Shown: positions 25,818 through 33,976 of the stretch, in pieces | Position numbering within the stretch: the first letter of the stretch is position 1 | Layout: the number at the start of each line of letters is the position of its first letter | Origin: Mesorhizobium loti R88b | Lineage (GTDB): Bacteria; Pseudomonadota; Alphaproteobacteria; Rhizobiales; Rhizobiaceae | DNA length: 64,000 bases | Assembly (NCBI RefSeq): GCF_013170845.1 | Contig: NZ_CP033367.1 | Location: 6,139,001 to 6,203,000, forward strand | Direction of reading: 5' to 3' | The notes under the pieces: generated by a model | The model's input: the letters and a program-made list of their open reading frames with translations, nothing else | Told to the model about the DNA's origin: nothing | Database searches by the model: none | Translations under genes and position numbers: made by a program

Positions 25818-27182
25818 GGCAACCGCCTCAACCGCCGCGACCTGACGACCACAAGCTCCCCAGATTGCGGTATCAAGGTCTGTTGAAGAACTCACAATCC
25901 GCCGAAACAGCAACCGGAAAAGACTGAAAAGCCGCTGCGGCAGTAGGCACCTTCCTCATCCGAATGTGCAAGGTACCTCAGAGCAGAACCATCCGCAATG
26001 AGTGTCTCACCGCACCGGCACGGCCGTCCGGATCCCACGCATTCACCAAGCTTCAACCCAGCGACGGGGTGCAGTGAAGTCGGAAGGCCTCGTCATGGGA
26101 TGGCCAAAGACAAGACGAGCGGCAATTCCATTCCGAACTGCCGGCTGCGCCAGATTGCCTAGGAAAAGGCCATGCCGGCAGGCAGCGAGCGATACTGGAT
26201 TCTAAAATTCATCCATCGCTGCTGGTTCACCCGCCTATTTGCACGTCATTCTACGCCAAAGCGCGACACGGTTCTAAGGACGCTTTACATCAACGCCTGG
26301 CACGTTCAGCGTTCAGCTTTACCGCCATCTTTTGGGAAGGCGCCTGATACTGGAGGAATGGGTAAAAGCGCAGGCTACAATGCCGAACCCGCACTATCGC
26401 CGCCGCTAACCCCTACTCCCACTCGATTGTTCAAACAACATATAACTCGTTGAAATTACTGTCAAATATATTCCATCACGACGGATAGTCCGACACCAGA
26501 ACCGTCAAAAAATTACGCTGTTGATTTTAAAGCGAAAATCTCTGCAAAAAATATTCTGAGGTTTCACCAACTATCGACACCAATCGGACGATTTTTGCAC
26601 TTTTCGGCTTTCGACGAGGTGTGTTCGTCGCCTCGAAAAGTACCGTCACCCCGCAACAATTGGTGACATTTTTTCGCTGCAAAATCAATGGTTATGGTGG
26701 GCCCGGAGGGCGTATTAAGAGCGTTGATTTCATTGAGTTTTTCGTGGGCCAAAATCAGAAACCTTCCCGTATCGTTCCGTATGATCCCGTCCCCATTACT
26801 ACTACTTCGGCGTCGGCGAGATCCGCTGCAGCGTCCCTTCCATACGCTACAGCCCGCTAAGGCCTATTTTGCGGAGCGCTGACTTCTATGCGTTTTTTAC
26901 CCTTTCATTGAACACCGCAGCCTACTGCAGCGAAATATGGAGAGGGGCGATACAGGCTTCGGGCCAGACGACGATGACGACCCGCCGCCGTGCCCCGCAT
27001 CCATCTCTCCGCGCCCACATGCACCGGGCGGAACGGGGGTAGTGCTTGGCGCCGAACTCGCCTGTGCGTGATACCTGCCCTATACTCTTTGACCCGGCTG
27101 CCGCCTCTGTACGAGCAGCCGGGTCAACTTGTCCCATTTGCGGGATTACAGACTGAGGTTTTGAGAGAGGCGGAACGGGCGG
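25818..27182. other. 1.36-kb gene-free stretch with an AT-rich core
   Basis: No frame here looks like a gene: all are short, overlap each other and lack family motifs. The first part holds the promoter of caspase 3. About 26,420-26,700 is clearly richer in A and T than its surroundings (runs such as AAAAAATATTCTGAGG). At 26,695-26,710 lies TGGTGGGCCCGGAGGG, which looks like the reversed 3' end of a tRNA without the rest of the gene. A perfect inverted repeat lies at 27,089-27,127. The stretch may be a decayed insertion site at the right edge of the T6SS island. Confidence 0.45.
27089..27127. repeat. Perfect 13-bp inverted repeat upstream of the RHH gene
   Basis: TTGACCCGGCTGC (27,089-27,101) and its exact reverse complement GCAGCCGGGTCAA (27,115-27,127) flank a 13-base spacer. 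No T run follows either arm, so it is not a typical intrinsic terminator. It lies 55 bp before the ribbon-helix-helix gene and may be its operator or an RNA hairpin in its leader. Confidence 0.7.
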
Positions 27183-27395
27183 ATGACAACCCCAAAACGC
27201 ACCTACCGTCTGCAGATCATGCTCAATGCCGAGGAACTGGAGATCGTCGATGCCTGGCGCTTCGAAAGAAGAATACCGAGCCGCTCCGACGCGGCCCGGG
27301 AATTGCTGCGACTGGGTCAAGTTGCGCCCGGTCAAAGCGGAGGGCGTCCCGCACGATCCGTCGATTTTGGGGTTCTCGGCTCGCCGTTTGAATGA
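27183..27395 (+). CDS. Small ribbon-helix-helix DNA-binding protein
   Basis: This gene encodes 70 aa from ATG 27183, with GAGAGAGGCGG upstream. RLQIMLNAEELEIVDAWRF gives the N-terminal strand and first helix, and RIPSRSDAARELLRLG the second helix of a CopG/MetJ-type fold that binds DNA as a dimer. The tail (about 45-70) is Gly/Ser-rich. It is a lone gene, neither a clear toxin-antitoxin pair nor an operon: no toxin-like frame follows within 300 bp. It may bind the inverted repeat just upstream and control itself (inference). Confidence 0.7.
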   Translation: MTTPKRTYRLQIMLNAEELEIVDAWRFERRIPSRSDAARELLRLGQVAPGQSGGRPARSVDFGVLGSPFE

Positions 27396-27587
27396 GGTGC
27401 TGCGTAGAAACCCGGGGAGCGGATACCCGTCTCCACCACCGTCATCGTCGCGGCCTTTAGCCTGGTCGATATGCAAGACACACAGGGGTCTGTGTTTGTT
27501 CGCTGAAAGTCCTAATGGCGACTCCGAATATCAGCGATCACTGCATAGTCTTGACAGCCTTGCCGGGATTTCCCCCAACCTGTAGGC

Positions 27588-27646
27588 TTGCGCAACGGGG
27601 ATGGGGTTCCCCCGAAACCGTCCGCCGTGGGCTGATGACTCCTATC
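27588..27646 (+). ncRNA. Fluoride riboswitch (crcB motif)
   Basis: The segment contains GGGGATGGGGTTCCCCC, then GAAACCG, then the highly conserved CTGATGACTCCTA. These are the three conserved blocks of the crcB/fluoride riboswitch. It ends about 55 bp before the crcB start, exactly where a leader riboswitch should be, on the same strand. Fluoride binding should allow expression of the fluoride channel. Confidence 0.9.
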
Positions 27647-27701
27647 AATAGAGCGGCACATTTCCGGCCAACCGGAAGAGCGCCGCCAGATAGGAGTCCG
27701 C

Positions 27702-28124
27702 ATGTCTTTCGCCAATTGCCTTGTTGTGTTCCTCGGAGGTGCACTAGGGACATTCCTGCGCTATGCAGTTTCTGTCCTGGCTCTGCCGATCAGCCGTGAT
27801 CTCCTCTGGGGCACCATCATACTCAACATCACCGGGTCGTTCGTGATCGGCCTTTTCGGCACACTCACGCTCGCTTCGGGACGTTACCCCGCTTCTGAAA
27901 ACCTGCGCTTGTTTGTGATGATCGGCCTGTGCGGTGGTTACACGACCTTTTCGTCATTCAGCCTGCAAACCCTCGACCTGATGCGCGCCGGGGCCATGGC
28001 GCGGGCCGCCCTGAATATCTGTTTAACGGTGATGCTGTGTGTCGCGGCCGTCGCCTTGGGACACTCTATCGCTGCGTTCCTCAACGGTGGCGATCCGCGG
28101 ATCGCCCAGATCAGCATCGAATAG
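27702..28124 (+). CDS. crcB: Fluoride channel CrcB/Fluc
   Basis: This gene encodes 140 aa with four membrane spans (about 4-22, 36-58, 70-92 and 101-124). Family motifs are GGALGTFLRY (residues 11-20), IILNITGSFVIG and GGYTTFSSFSLQTLDL with its phenylalanine box. Fluc proteins work as antiparallel dimers that let fluoride leave the cell. The fluoride riboswitch just upstream confirms the assignment and gives the regulation. Length is normal, and it forms a single-gene unit. Confidence 0.96.
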   Translation: MSFANCLVVFLGGALGTFLRYAVSVLALPISRDLLWGTIILNITGSFVIGLFGTLTLASGRYPASENLRLFVMIGLCGGYTTFSSFSLQTLDLMRAGAMARAALNICLTVMLCVAAVALGHSIAAFLNGGDPRIAQISIE

Positions 28125-28208
28125 GAAACGCTACCTCCTGACGCGGCTGCGTAGCCAATGCCTGATTGAGCATGCTAGAAACTCCGCCGCACCGGACCGT
28201 TGGCCACG

Positions 28209-28577
28209 ATGATGTCTCGCAAACGAATGCCTGCTTCCGCCGCGATCGTTGCTGCATTGATTCTGCTGGTGCAGGCATTCTCGGCCGGGGCTGCGATGGG
28301 CACCCAGGTGGTGGCAGGGCCGCGCGACGCCTTCGGCAACGTCATCTGCACGGCCCGCACTGGGGGCTCGTCGCAAGATCCGTCGCATGGCGGCGGGTTT
28401 GATTGTGATTTCTGCCTCTTCGGCTGTGACATTGGATCGGCCGTCATCCCAGCTGCAAGCGACATCGAGCCGGTCTCGCTTGCGTTCGTTATTGTCTCTG
28501 ACGGCAAAAAATTGGTTGACGCGCCTATCTGGCGCCCTGAGCTTGCAACGCACTGCCCGCGCGGCCCGCCGGCCTGA
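28209..28577 (+). CDS. DUF2946-like exported or membrane protein before copC
   Basis: This gene encodes 122 aa from ATG 28209 (TTG 28200 is in frame). It begins with an N-terminal hydrophobic segment (AAIVAALILLVQAFSAGAA). The later part has a cysteine cluster (FDCDFCLFGCDIG) that could bind a metal. Proteins of the DUF2946 type often lie beside copper and cobalamin/metal genes. copC follows after 130 bp on the same strand. A role in copper handling is inferred from the neighbours and the cysteines only. Confidence 0.6.
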   Translation: MMSRKRMPASAAIVAALILLVQAFSAGAAMGTQVVAGPRDAFGNVICTARTGGSSQDPSHGGGFDCDFCLFGCDIGSAVIPAASDIEPVSLAFVIVSDGKKLVDAPIWRPELATHCPRGPPA

Positions 28578-28707
28578 GCATGATTGCAGCGTCCGCAGGC
28601 GTGCAGCCGTTCCAGAAGCGGCGACGCCACGCGGAAACCTCGTTTCACCGAATACCACCATTTCAATTTGGGTTGGCAGCGTCCACCCGTACAAAGGAAA
28701 TCAATCC

Positions 28708-29076
28708 ATGCGCAACATCGTTGCCTCTGCCGCTTTTGCGGCTATCGCATCGCTCGCGCTTTCGGGCGCCGCTCATGCTCATGCCCATCTCGAAAGCGCG
28801 CTGCCACCAGTCAACGGCACGGTAAAGACGGCGCCGAACCAACTCGACCTCAAGTTCAGCGAAGAGCTCAATCTGAAGTTCACCGGTGTCAAGGTGACCG
28901 GGCCGGACAAGAAGGCGGTCAAGACGGACGGCGACATGCTGATGGATGGAGAAAAGACTTTCATGGTCGATCTTCCCGCAGGGCTTGGCGCGGGGACCTA
29001 CAAGGTCGAATGGCACGCGCTGTCGCAGGACGGCCACAAGACACACGGCGACTACAAGTTCACCGTGAAGCCTTGA
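28708..29076 (+). CDS. copC: Periplasmic copper-binding protein CopC
   Basis: This gene encodes 122 aa from ATG 28708 after AAAGGAAA. The signal peptide ends at AHA, so the mature protein starts at or near HAHLESALP, which places the N-terminal His of the Cu(II) site. LDLKFSEELNLKFTGV and the closing HALSQDGHKTHGDYKFTV supply the second His/Asp group. No Met-rich Cu(I) loop is seen, so it is the Cu(II)-only type. It delivers or scavenges copper together with CopD, encoded 82 bp downstream. Confidence 0.93.
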   Translation: MRNIVASAAFAAIASLALSGAAHAHAHLESALPPVNGTVKTAPNQLDLKFSEELNLKFTGVKVTGPDKKAVKTDGDMLMDGEKTFMVDLPAGLGAGTYKVEWHALSQDGHKTHGDYKFTVKP

Positions 29077-29158
29077 TCGCAAAGTGGCGGGGATGCTCCG
29101 GCATCCCCGCCCGCCACCCGATGATTGACCTTCCCTCCTTGCATCGGCGGACCCGCGC

Positions 29159-30049
29159 ATGAGCGCGGATGCATTGCTTGCGGCATGCCGCTTTCTGCAT
29201 GACGGCGCGCTGATGGCGCTGTGGGGCGCCTTCGCTTATCTGGCGATCCTGGTGCCGAGATCCTTGGCGGAGCCGGTCGCGAGCAGGCTGACCATCTTTC
29301 GACTTGCCGCGGTCAGCCTGACCTTGGCGACGACATGCCTGGCCTTGCCGCTGCAGGCCGCGATGATCGGCGATGGCTGGCCGGATGCCGTGAACGCCCA
29401 GGTGCTGGGCGACACCGTTGCCTCGACCAGCGTCGGCAAGGCGTGGCTTGGGCAATTGCTCGGCGCCGGCATATTGGCGGTCGTGCAAAGCCTCCCCCCT
29501 CGCCTTGCGCCTAAGGCGACAGCGGCCGCATCGGGCCTGGCGCTGGCGACGCTTGCACTCGGCGGCCATGCCGTCATGCAGGATGGCTGGCAAGGCATCC
29601 TGCATCCGCTCAATGATGTGCTGCACGTCCTGTCCGCCGGCGCGTGGTTCGGCGCGCTGCTGCCGCTGGTCTTCGTGCTGGCCAAATTCGGCCGGCCACC
29701 GTCCCAGGCGCAAGCTGCGGTCGCACTGCGTCGCTTCTCGAACGTGGGCCACTGGGTGGTGGGGCTGACGATCTTCTCGGGCATCGCCAACAGCCTTTTC
29801 ATCGTCGGCTGGCCGCTCGGCTGGTCGTCGCCTTATCAGGCACTGCTTACGGCAAAGATCGTCATCGTTCTGGCCATGACCGGATTGGCGATCCTCAACC
29901 GCTACTGTTTCGTGCCACGCCTCAGCCGCAACTGGGAAAACGCGCTGGCCGCGATCCGGACGGGCACGCTGATCGAGATCGGCCTCGGACTTGTGGCCAT
30001 CCTGCTAGTCGCGGTCTTCGGCATGCTCGATCCAATGGGAATGGATTGA
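29159..30049 (+). CDS. copD: Inner-membrane copper transport protein CopD
   Basis: This gene encodes 296 aa with eight or so predicted spans across the whole length. Family-type features are RFLHDGALMALWGAFAYL near the start, LHVLSAGAWFGALLPL in the middle and LRRFSNVGHWVVGLTIFSGIANS; the histidines in these spans are candidate copper ligands. It pairs with CopC to bring copper into the cytoplasm, for example for copper enzymes. It is the last gene of the DUF2946-copC-copD set. The cobalamin riboswitch begins about 75 bp after its stop and belongs to a separate unit. Confidence 0.9.
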   Translation: MSADALLAACRFLHDGALMALWGAFAYLAILVPRSLAEPVASRLTIFRLAAVSLTLATTCLALPLQAAMIGDGWPDAVNAQVLGDTVASTSVGKAWLGQLLGAGILAVVQSLPPRLAPKATAAASGLALATLALGGHAVMQDGWQGILHPLNDVLHVLSAGAWFGALLPLVFVLAKFGRPPSQAQAAVALRRFSNVGHWVVGLTIFSGIANSLFIVGWPLGWSSPYQALLTAKIVIVLAMTGLAILNRYCFVPRLSRNWENALAAIRTGTLIEIGLGLVAILLVAVFGMLDPMGMD

Positions 30050-30124
30050 GAATGTCGGCAAGATCGTCACGATGTCATCGGCCCTTCGAGGGGACAATTG
30101 CCGATTGACCGGCAGAACCGGCTG

Positions 30125-30293
30125 CGGCGATGGTTCCCTTCGGGGATCAAAAGGGAACGCGGTGCGGGTGCTTAGCCCAATGCCGTGGCTGCCCCCGCAA
30201 CTGTAAGCGACGATGCCGTTTCGAGATGCCACTGGTTGCATGGGCCGGGAAGGTGAAAACGGCGGCAAGCCGCGAGCCAGGAGACCTGCCATC
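30125..30293 (+). ncRNA. Cobalamin (AdoCbl) riboswitch
   Basis: The stretch contains GGTTCCC...GGGAACGCGGTG, then GCTGCCCCCGCAACTGTAAG, then the B12-box region GATGCCACTGG, and ends with GAGCCAGGAGACCTGCC. All conserved blocks of the cobalamin riboswitch are present in order and on the forward strand. It should turn off the downstream gene when B12 is plentiful. That gene (30,397) is a truncated nickel/cobalt transporter, so the switch now seems to control a broken gene. Confidence 0.93.
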
Positions 30294-30396
30294 ATGGACG
30301 TCAAAGCAGAACATCGGGCGGAGTGACCCGGTGTGCCAACCAGGCAAACGGGCTGGCAAGTCCCTGCAATGACAAGCAACGTCAAAGGCAGAAACC

Positions 30397-30627
30397 ATGC
30401 TGACCGCACTATCGAAACTGTTCAATGAAAGCTCGCCTGACCTGAAAGCCAGGCTCGTGACAGTCTATAGCGTCGTCGCCGTCCTCAATGTGGGCGCCTG
30501 GCTCTGGGCCTTAATCGACTTCTTGCGGCCGGTCAGCATGCTAATGCTGTCGGGAGGCGCGCAATCTCCTGGTCTAGGTGCCGACGACTTCGCTCCTACA
30601 GCGCGTCCGCTAATCCGCTGTGGGTGA
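30397..30627 (+). pseudogene. Truncated nickel/cobalt transporter (NiCoT/HoxN type), 5' remnant
   Basis: The frame starts normally (MLTALSKLFNESSPDLKAR) and its first 45 or so residues, including VVAVLNVGAWLWALIDF, match the N-terminus and first span of NiCoT permeases, which are normally about 330-370 aa. After that the sequence departs from the family and stops at residue 76. The HAVDADH metal motif expected in the second span is missing. The rest of the gene is not found before the opposite-strand HAD gene. It is most simply a gene cut by a deletion near 30,530, still behind its riboswitch. Confidence 0.7.
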
Positions 30628-30753
30628 GCCTTTCAATGCTTACCAAAACCGGCGCTGATCAAGCTGAACGGCGCTCCATGCCGCCATACTCGGCATCGAA
30701 AAAGCCTTGCAGTCAAAAACGGTAGTGCGCAACGCCACATGGCGCCACCCAAT

Positions 30754-31575
30754 TCATTGCTGTGCGCCGCTTTGGCTCAACCTGATTTCAAACTTCAACT
30801 CCGTAAGGCTGGAGACCATAAAGTCAGGCGGGATCAGCATGGGATCCTGCTTTGGGGGCACTCCGGTGGTAACCAGCACGGACAAAAGGCCCGCACGTTT
30901 GCCAGCCTGGATGTCGGTCGCGATCTGGTCGCCGATCATTATGGTTGACTGACGAGAGGTTCCCAGGCGGGACAGCGCGGTCTCGATCATATGAACTTCA
31001 GGCTTGCCGACGATGATGGGCTTGGTCTGAGTGGCGGCGGCAACCGCTGCCAATGCAGCGCCGGCTCCCGGCTCGAACCCGTCCTCTGTCGGCAAGAGCA
31101 AGTCGGGATTGGTCCCAATGAACACGGCGCCGCCCAAGATTGCATTGACCGCGGTGCGCATCTTTTCATGGGAGATCAGACGGTCAAGCCCCATCACCAC
31201 AACCTGTGGACTCCGATCCGTAACCTCAAGGTCGACAGTGGCGATGGCCGCCACCAGCGAAGGAGCGCCGATCACATAGATACGGTTCAGATTCGGATAA
31301 TTGGCGCGGATGAGCTCCGCTGTCGTGATGGCGCTGGTCACGACATTTCGCGGTTCGATCCTCAGGCCAAACCCACCCAGCTTTCGCATAACGTCGTCTG
31401 GCGTGTGCGTCGAATTGTTGGTCACGAAACAGAAGGGAAGACCTTGGGCCTGCCAGTTATTGAACGTCTTGACAGCATCGAGAATGGGCGTCTTGCCGCG
31501 ATAGACAACGCCATCGAGGTCGGAAATGATGCCTTCCACCGCGGGCCATCTGAGATTTGTGCTCAACTCGGCCAT
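30754..31575 (-). CDS. HAD-IIA family phosphatase (NagD/phosphoglycolate phosphatase-like)
   Basis: This gene encodes 273 aa from ATG 31575. HAD motifs are present: SDLDGVVYRG (nucleophile Asp19 and Asp21), FVTNNST, the Lys in IIVGKPEVHMI and MIGDQIATDIQAG. The cap between motifs II and III is the large C2 type of HAD-IIA (GAPSLVAAIATVD, VVVMGLDRLISHEKM). Family members remove phosphate from sugar phosphates, pyridoxal phosphate or 2-phosphoglycolate. With RuBisCO 11 kb away, phosphoglycolate is an attractive substrate, but sequence alone does not decide it. It is a single gene on the minus strand. Confidence 0.85.
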   Translation of the reverse strand: MAELSTNLRWPAVEGIISDLDGVVYRGKTPILDAVKTFNNWQAQGLPFCFVTNNSTHTPDDVMRKLGGFGLRIEPRNVVTSAITTAELIRANYPNLNRIYVIGAPSLVAAIATVDLEVTDRSPQVVVMGLDRLISHEKMRTAVNAILGGAVFIGTNPDLLLPTEDGFEPGAGAALAAVAAATQTKPIIVGKPEVHMIETALSRLGTSRQSTIMIGDQIATDIQAGKRAGLLSVLVTTGVPPKQDPMLIPPDFMVSSLTELKFEIRLSQSGAQQ

Positions 31576-31812
31576 CCATGAACATCCGCCATGGTGACAA
31601 TCTGGATCACGGCGGTGGCTTTGTCGATCACCGTTCAAACGCTGGGGTTCGGTGGCGACAACCGATGAGCAACGATCTTAGATGAGCAAAAGGACCGGAT
31701 TTTCAGTCGTTAAAACTGCTTGTCGAGGCCACAGGCTGCCCTATCTCGCCAATCAAGCAAAGGGTTATCGTCGGGACGCCGAAATCAGTTTGCACGGGAG
31801 TGTAGCAAGATC

Positions 31813-32346
31813 ATGCACAGCGCAAAAATCCGGAACGTCGTCCTTGCTGCAATCGCCCTCATGGGTCTGTCAATGTGTTATGCGACTGCAGCCTCGAAGG
31901 CGCCGGAACCTGTTCGCTCCGTTGATCCAAGCCGGCTATTCAAAGGGACATGGTTGGAGATCGCCAGGCGACCGATGTGGATCACCGATGGATGTGTTGC
32001 CGGGACGACAAGCTACGCGCGAAAGACCCCTCGATTGGTGGATGTGGTGGATGCATGCCATCAAGGAATTCCGACCGGAAGACTGCGATCCATTTCCGGC
32101 GCGGGGACACTCGATCCAAAAACGCATGCAAAGCTGCACGTTCGATATGGGTTTTTCATATCCAGGGATTATTGGATCATCGACCATGATCCGAACTATC
32201 AGTGGTTTATAGAGGCCAGTCCGGATTTCAAGGACGCCTGGATCTTCACCCGAAAAGTGCCGTCGAAAAAGCTCCTGCAAAAACTGGTCAGGCGCGTCGA
32301 GGCTTTGGGATACGACACCAATAAATTCGAATACCCGGCTCCGTAG
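31813..32346 (+). CDS. Exported lipocalin-like protein
   Basis: This gene encodes 177 aa from ATG 31813. The signal peptide is about 1-27 (NVVLAAIALMGLSMCYATAA). The lipocalin signature lies at 45-47 in RLFKGTWLEIARRP, and DYWIIDHDPNYQWFI corresponds to the conserved strand of Blc-type bacterial lipocalins; KLLQKLVRRVEALGYD is the C-terminal helix. Cys in MCYATA is not in a good lipobox, so it is more likely soluble periplasmic. Bacterial lipocalins bind lipids or tetrapyrroles. A good intrinsic terminator follows at 32,363. Confidence 0.8.
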   Translation: MHSAKIRNVVLAAIALMGLSMCYATAASKAPEPVRSVDPSRLFKGTWLEIARRPMWITDGCVAGTTSYARKTPRLVDVVDACHQGIPTGRLRSISGAGTLDPKTHAKLHVRYGFFISRDYWIIDHDPNYQWFIEASPDFKDAWIFTRKVPSKKLLQKLVRRVEALGYDTNKFEYPAP

Positions 32347-32362
32347 GCAAATGAACAAGAGC

Positions 32363-32389
32363 GCCTCGCATCACACGCAAGGCTTTTTT
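32363..32389 (+). terminator. Intrinsic terminator after the lipocalin gene
   Basis: GCCTCGC and GCAAGGC form a 7-bp stem with one mismatch around the loop ATCACAC, followed at once by TTTTTT. It lies 17 bp after the lipocalin stop. Confidence 0.6.
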
Positions 32390-32485
32390 GCACAATTGCA
32401 AAGGCACACCGCAGCCATACGGTTTCGTAAGTTGGCCACTTAACTACGCCGGCGAGCCTCAAGGTGGTTATGTGGCGAGCGCCGA

Positions 32486-33106
32486 CTAAAGCCTGAGCAG
32501 AGGCTGTATGATGCGGCCAAGCCGGCTTTGAAGCACGATATTGCCCTGGAGTGCTACGATACAGATGCAGGGGTCGCCGTCACATACGGTCGGCTTGTGT
32601 TCCATCGTCTCGTCGGCCTCGTCGAAGTCGCCAGGACCATAGCGGCCGAACTGGTGTTCGAATGCCCCTTCGAGGACGCATGTCCATTCGTAGCCGGCAT
32701 GCCTATGGTATGGCAGCCTGGTTCCTGGCGCTGCCTTCAGCATGAACACCTTGATGTTCGAGACTTCAGGCACCGATACCGAACGTTGGCGCACGCCCGG
32801 CCCGACCCAACGCCATGGGCCAAGCTGATAGCGGTCAAGCGGTTGTTTTGGTCCTGTCTCGGGGGCAGCGAAGTCCTCTTCGATCAGGCGCAAAACATTG
32901 CGCAGCGCGCCTGGCTCCATTGATAACGGTGTTGCCTGCTCAAGAAGCTCGCCACCTATCGCCTCGTACCCTTCCACCTTGCGGCTACAGGCAGCGCACA
33001 AGGACAGATGCATCGAAACGACAAGCCCGCGGGCTTCATCAAGGGTGCCCGAAGCAAAGGCCGCGAGGGTCTCGTCGGTTGGATGATGGGCAATGGCATC
33101 AGTCAT
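32486..33106 (-). CDS. chrR: ChrR-type zinc anti-sigma factor
   Basis: This gene encodes 206 aa. The N-terminal zinc anti-sigma domain has His7 or His8 and the His33-x3-Cys37-x2-Cys40 group (MHLSLCAAC). The C-terminal cupin (about 95-195) has PYHRHAGYEWTCVLEGAF and GDFDEADETMEHKP with its His/Glu cluster. In Rhodobacter, ChrR holds RpoE and releases it when singlet oxygen forms. The start overlaps the rpoE stop as ATGA, so the two are made in step. In a bacterium that makes bacteriochlorophyll under air this pair is expected to protect against photo-oxidation. Confidence 0.93.
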   Translation of the reverse strand: MTDAIAHHPTDETLAAFASGTLDEARGLVVSMHLSLCAACSRKVEGYEAIGGELLEQATPLSMEPGALRNVLRLIEEDFAAPETGPKQPLDRYQLGPWRWVGPGVRQRSVSVPEVSNIKVFMLKAAPGTRLPYHRHAGYEWTCVLEGAFEHQFGRYGPGDFDEADETMEHKPTVCDGDPCICIVALQGNIVLQSRLGRIIQPLLRL

Positions 33107-33654
33107 TTCAGCTCACCAACCCTGTCTCTCAACCTTTGCAAGGCAAGCCTGATCCGCGACTTGACGGTGCCCAGCGGGATGCCGAGGAGATTTGCGATCT
33201 CGCCGTGTGCAAGGCCATCGAAGAATGAGAGGCGAATGACGCGCAGCTGTTCCTCCGGCAGTGCACCTATCGATGATCTGACATAGGCCTCACGCTCGGC
33301 GACGAGCAATTGGCTCTCAGGCTCGTCATTGTGTTGATCTTCCAGCATGCCATCTTCCTCGGCCCATGCAGTGGCGCGGCCTTCGCGGCGACTCTCATCG
33401 ACGCTGATATTGCGGGCGATCGCATAAACCCAAGCCGACGCAGCCGCTCGCTCGGGATCATATTGTGCAGCCTTGCGCCAAAGTTTGATCAATGTTTCCT
33501 GCGCCAGATCTTCAGCACGATCGCGACTTGCGCCGCGCCTTATCATCATCGCCTTGATGCGCGGCGCATAATGTTCGAACAGTTCCGCGAACGCGTCGCG
33601 ATCCTGACTTGCCGCGACACGCCTGATCAGCCGGGCTGGATCGAATTCCACCAT
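33103..33654 (-). CDS. rpoE: ECF sigma factor RpoE (ECF11 type, singlet-oxygen response)
   Basis: This gene encodes 183 aa from ATG 33654 (MVEFDPARLIRRVAAS). A longer frame reaches 33822, but its extra 56 residues would read through the probable promoter. Region 2 is about 20-90 (AFAELFEHYAPRIKAMMI, ASRDRAEDLAQETLIKLWRK, ASAWVYAIARNISVDESRR) and region 4 about 125-180 (LPEEQLRVIRLSFFDGLAH, IPLGTVKSRIRLAL). Partner of chrR in an ATGA overlap. It probably transcribes its own operon from the element at 33,716-33,745. Confidence 0.93.
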   Translation of the reverse strand: MVEFDPARLIRRVAASQDRDAFAELFEHYAPRIKAMMIRRGASRDRAEDLAQETLIKLWRKAAQYDPERAAASAWVYAIARNISVDESRREGRATAWAEEDGMLEDQHNDEPESQLLVAEREAYVRSSIGALPEEQLRVIRLSFFDGLAHGEIANLLGIPLGTVKSRIRLALQRLRDRVGELK

Positions 33655-33715
33655 CGTTCTGCTATACGCTCTATCCTGCTCCGGCTGGCAAGGCAGCGTT
33701 ATGAGTTTCTCGAGT

Positions 33716-33745
33716 CCATTACGCACCAGGCCGTCTTTTGGATCA
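33716..33745 (-). promoter_or_regulatory. Probable RpoE-type promoter of rpoE-chrR
   Basis: On the minus strand TGATCC is followed after 18 bases by TAATGG. This is close to the Rhodobacter RpoE consensus TGATCC-N18-TAAGA. It lies about 60 bp before the chosen rpoE start, which fits autoregulation. Confidence 0.5.
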
Positions 33746-33976
33746 CTGATTTCATCCGCTTCTGATTTTCCGATCACTTTTTTCCGATCAGCCCATCCGT
33801 TTTTCAATGAGCTGTGATCCATTTCGGCCCGGCAACCGTATTGCGACTGAAATGGTCAGAATCCTGTGCTCCGATGGGCAGCTCATCGTGAGGCAGGTAT
33901 CTCGTGCGCAAGAGGTGTGGCTCCACGCCAACTGGCGCGCGCTGATCGAGGACGCAAACAGGGAAAGGGGCCTGAC

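Noticed and set aside
26002..26453. Short overlapping forward frames in the gene-free gap
   Set aside because: No ribosome binding site, no motif and poor composition; left unannotated.
27089..27127. Inverted repeat considered as an intrinsic terminator or CRISPR-like unit
   Set aside because: No T run follows and only one copy is present.
26922..27476. Reverse frame of 184 codons across the RHH gene
   Set aside because: No motif and no ribosome binding site; the forward RHH frame is the better gene.
30397..30627. Small frame behind the cobalamin riboswitch considered as an intact CbtB-like protein
   Set aside because: Its first residues match NiCoT permeases, not the short CbtB with its His-rich end, and the match breaks off, so a truncated NiCoT is the better reading.
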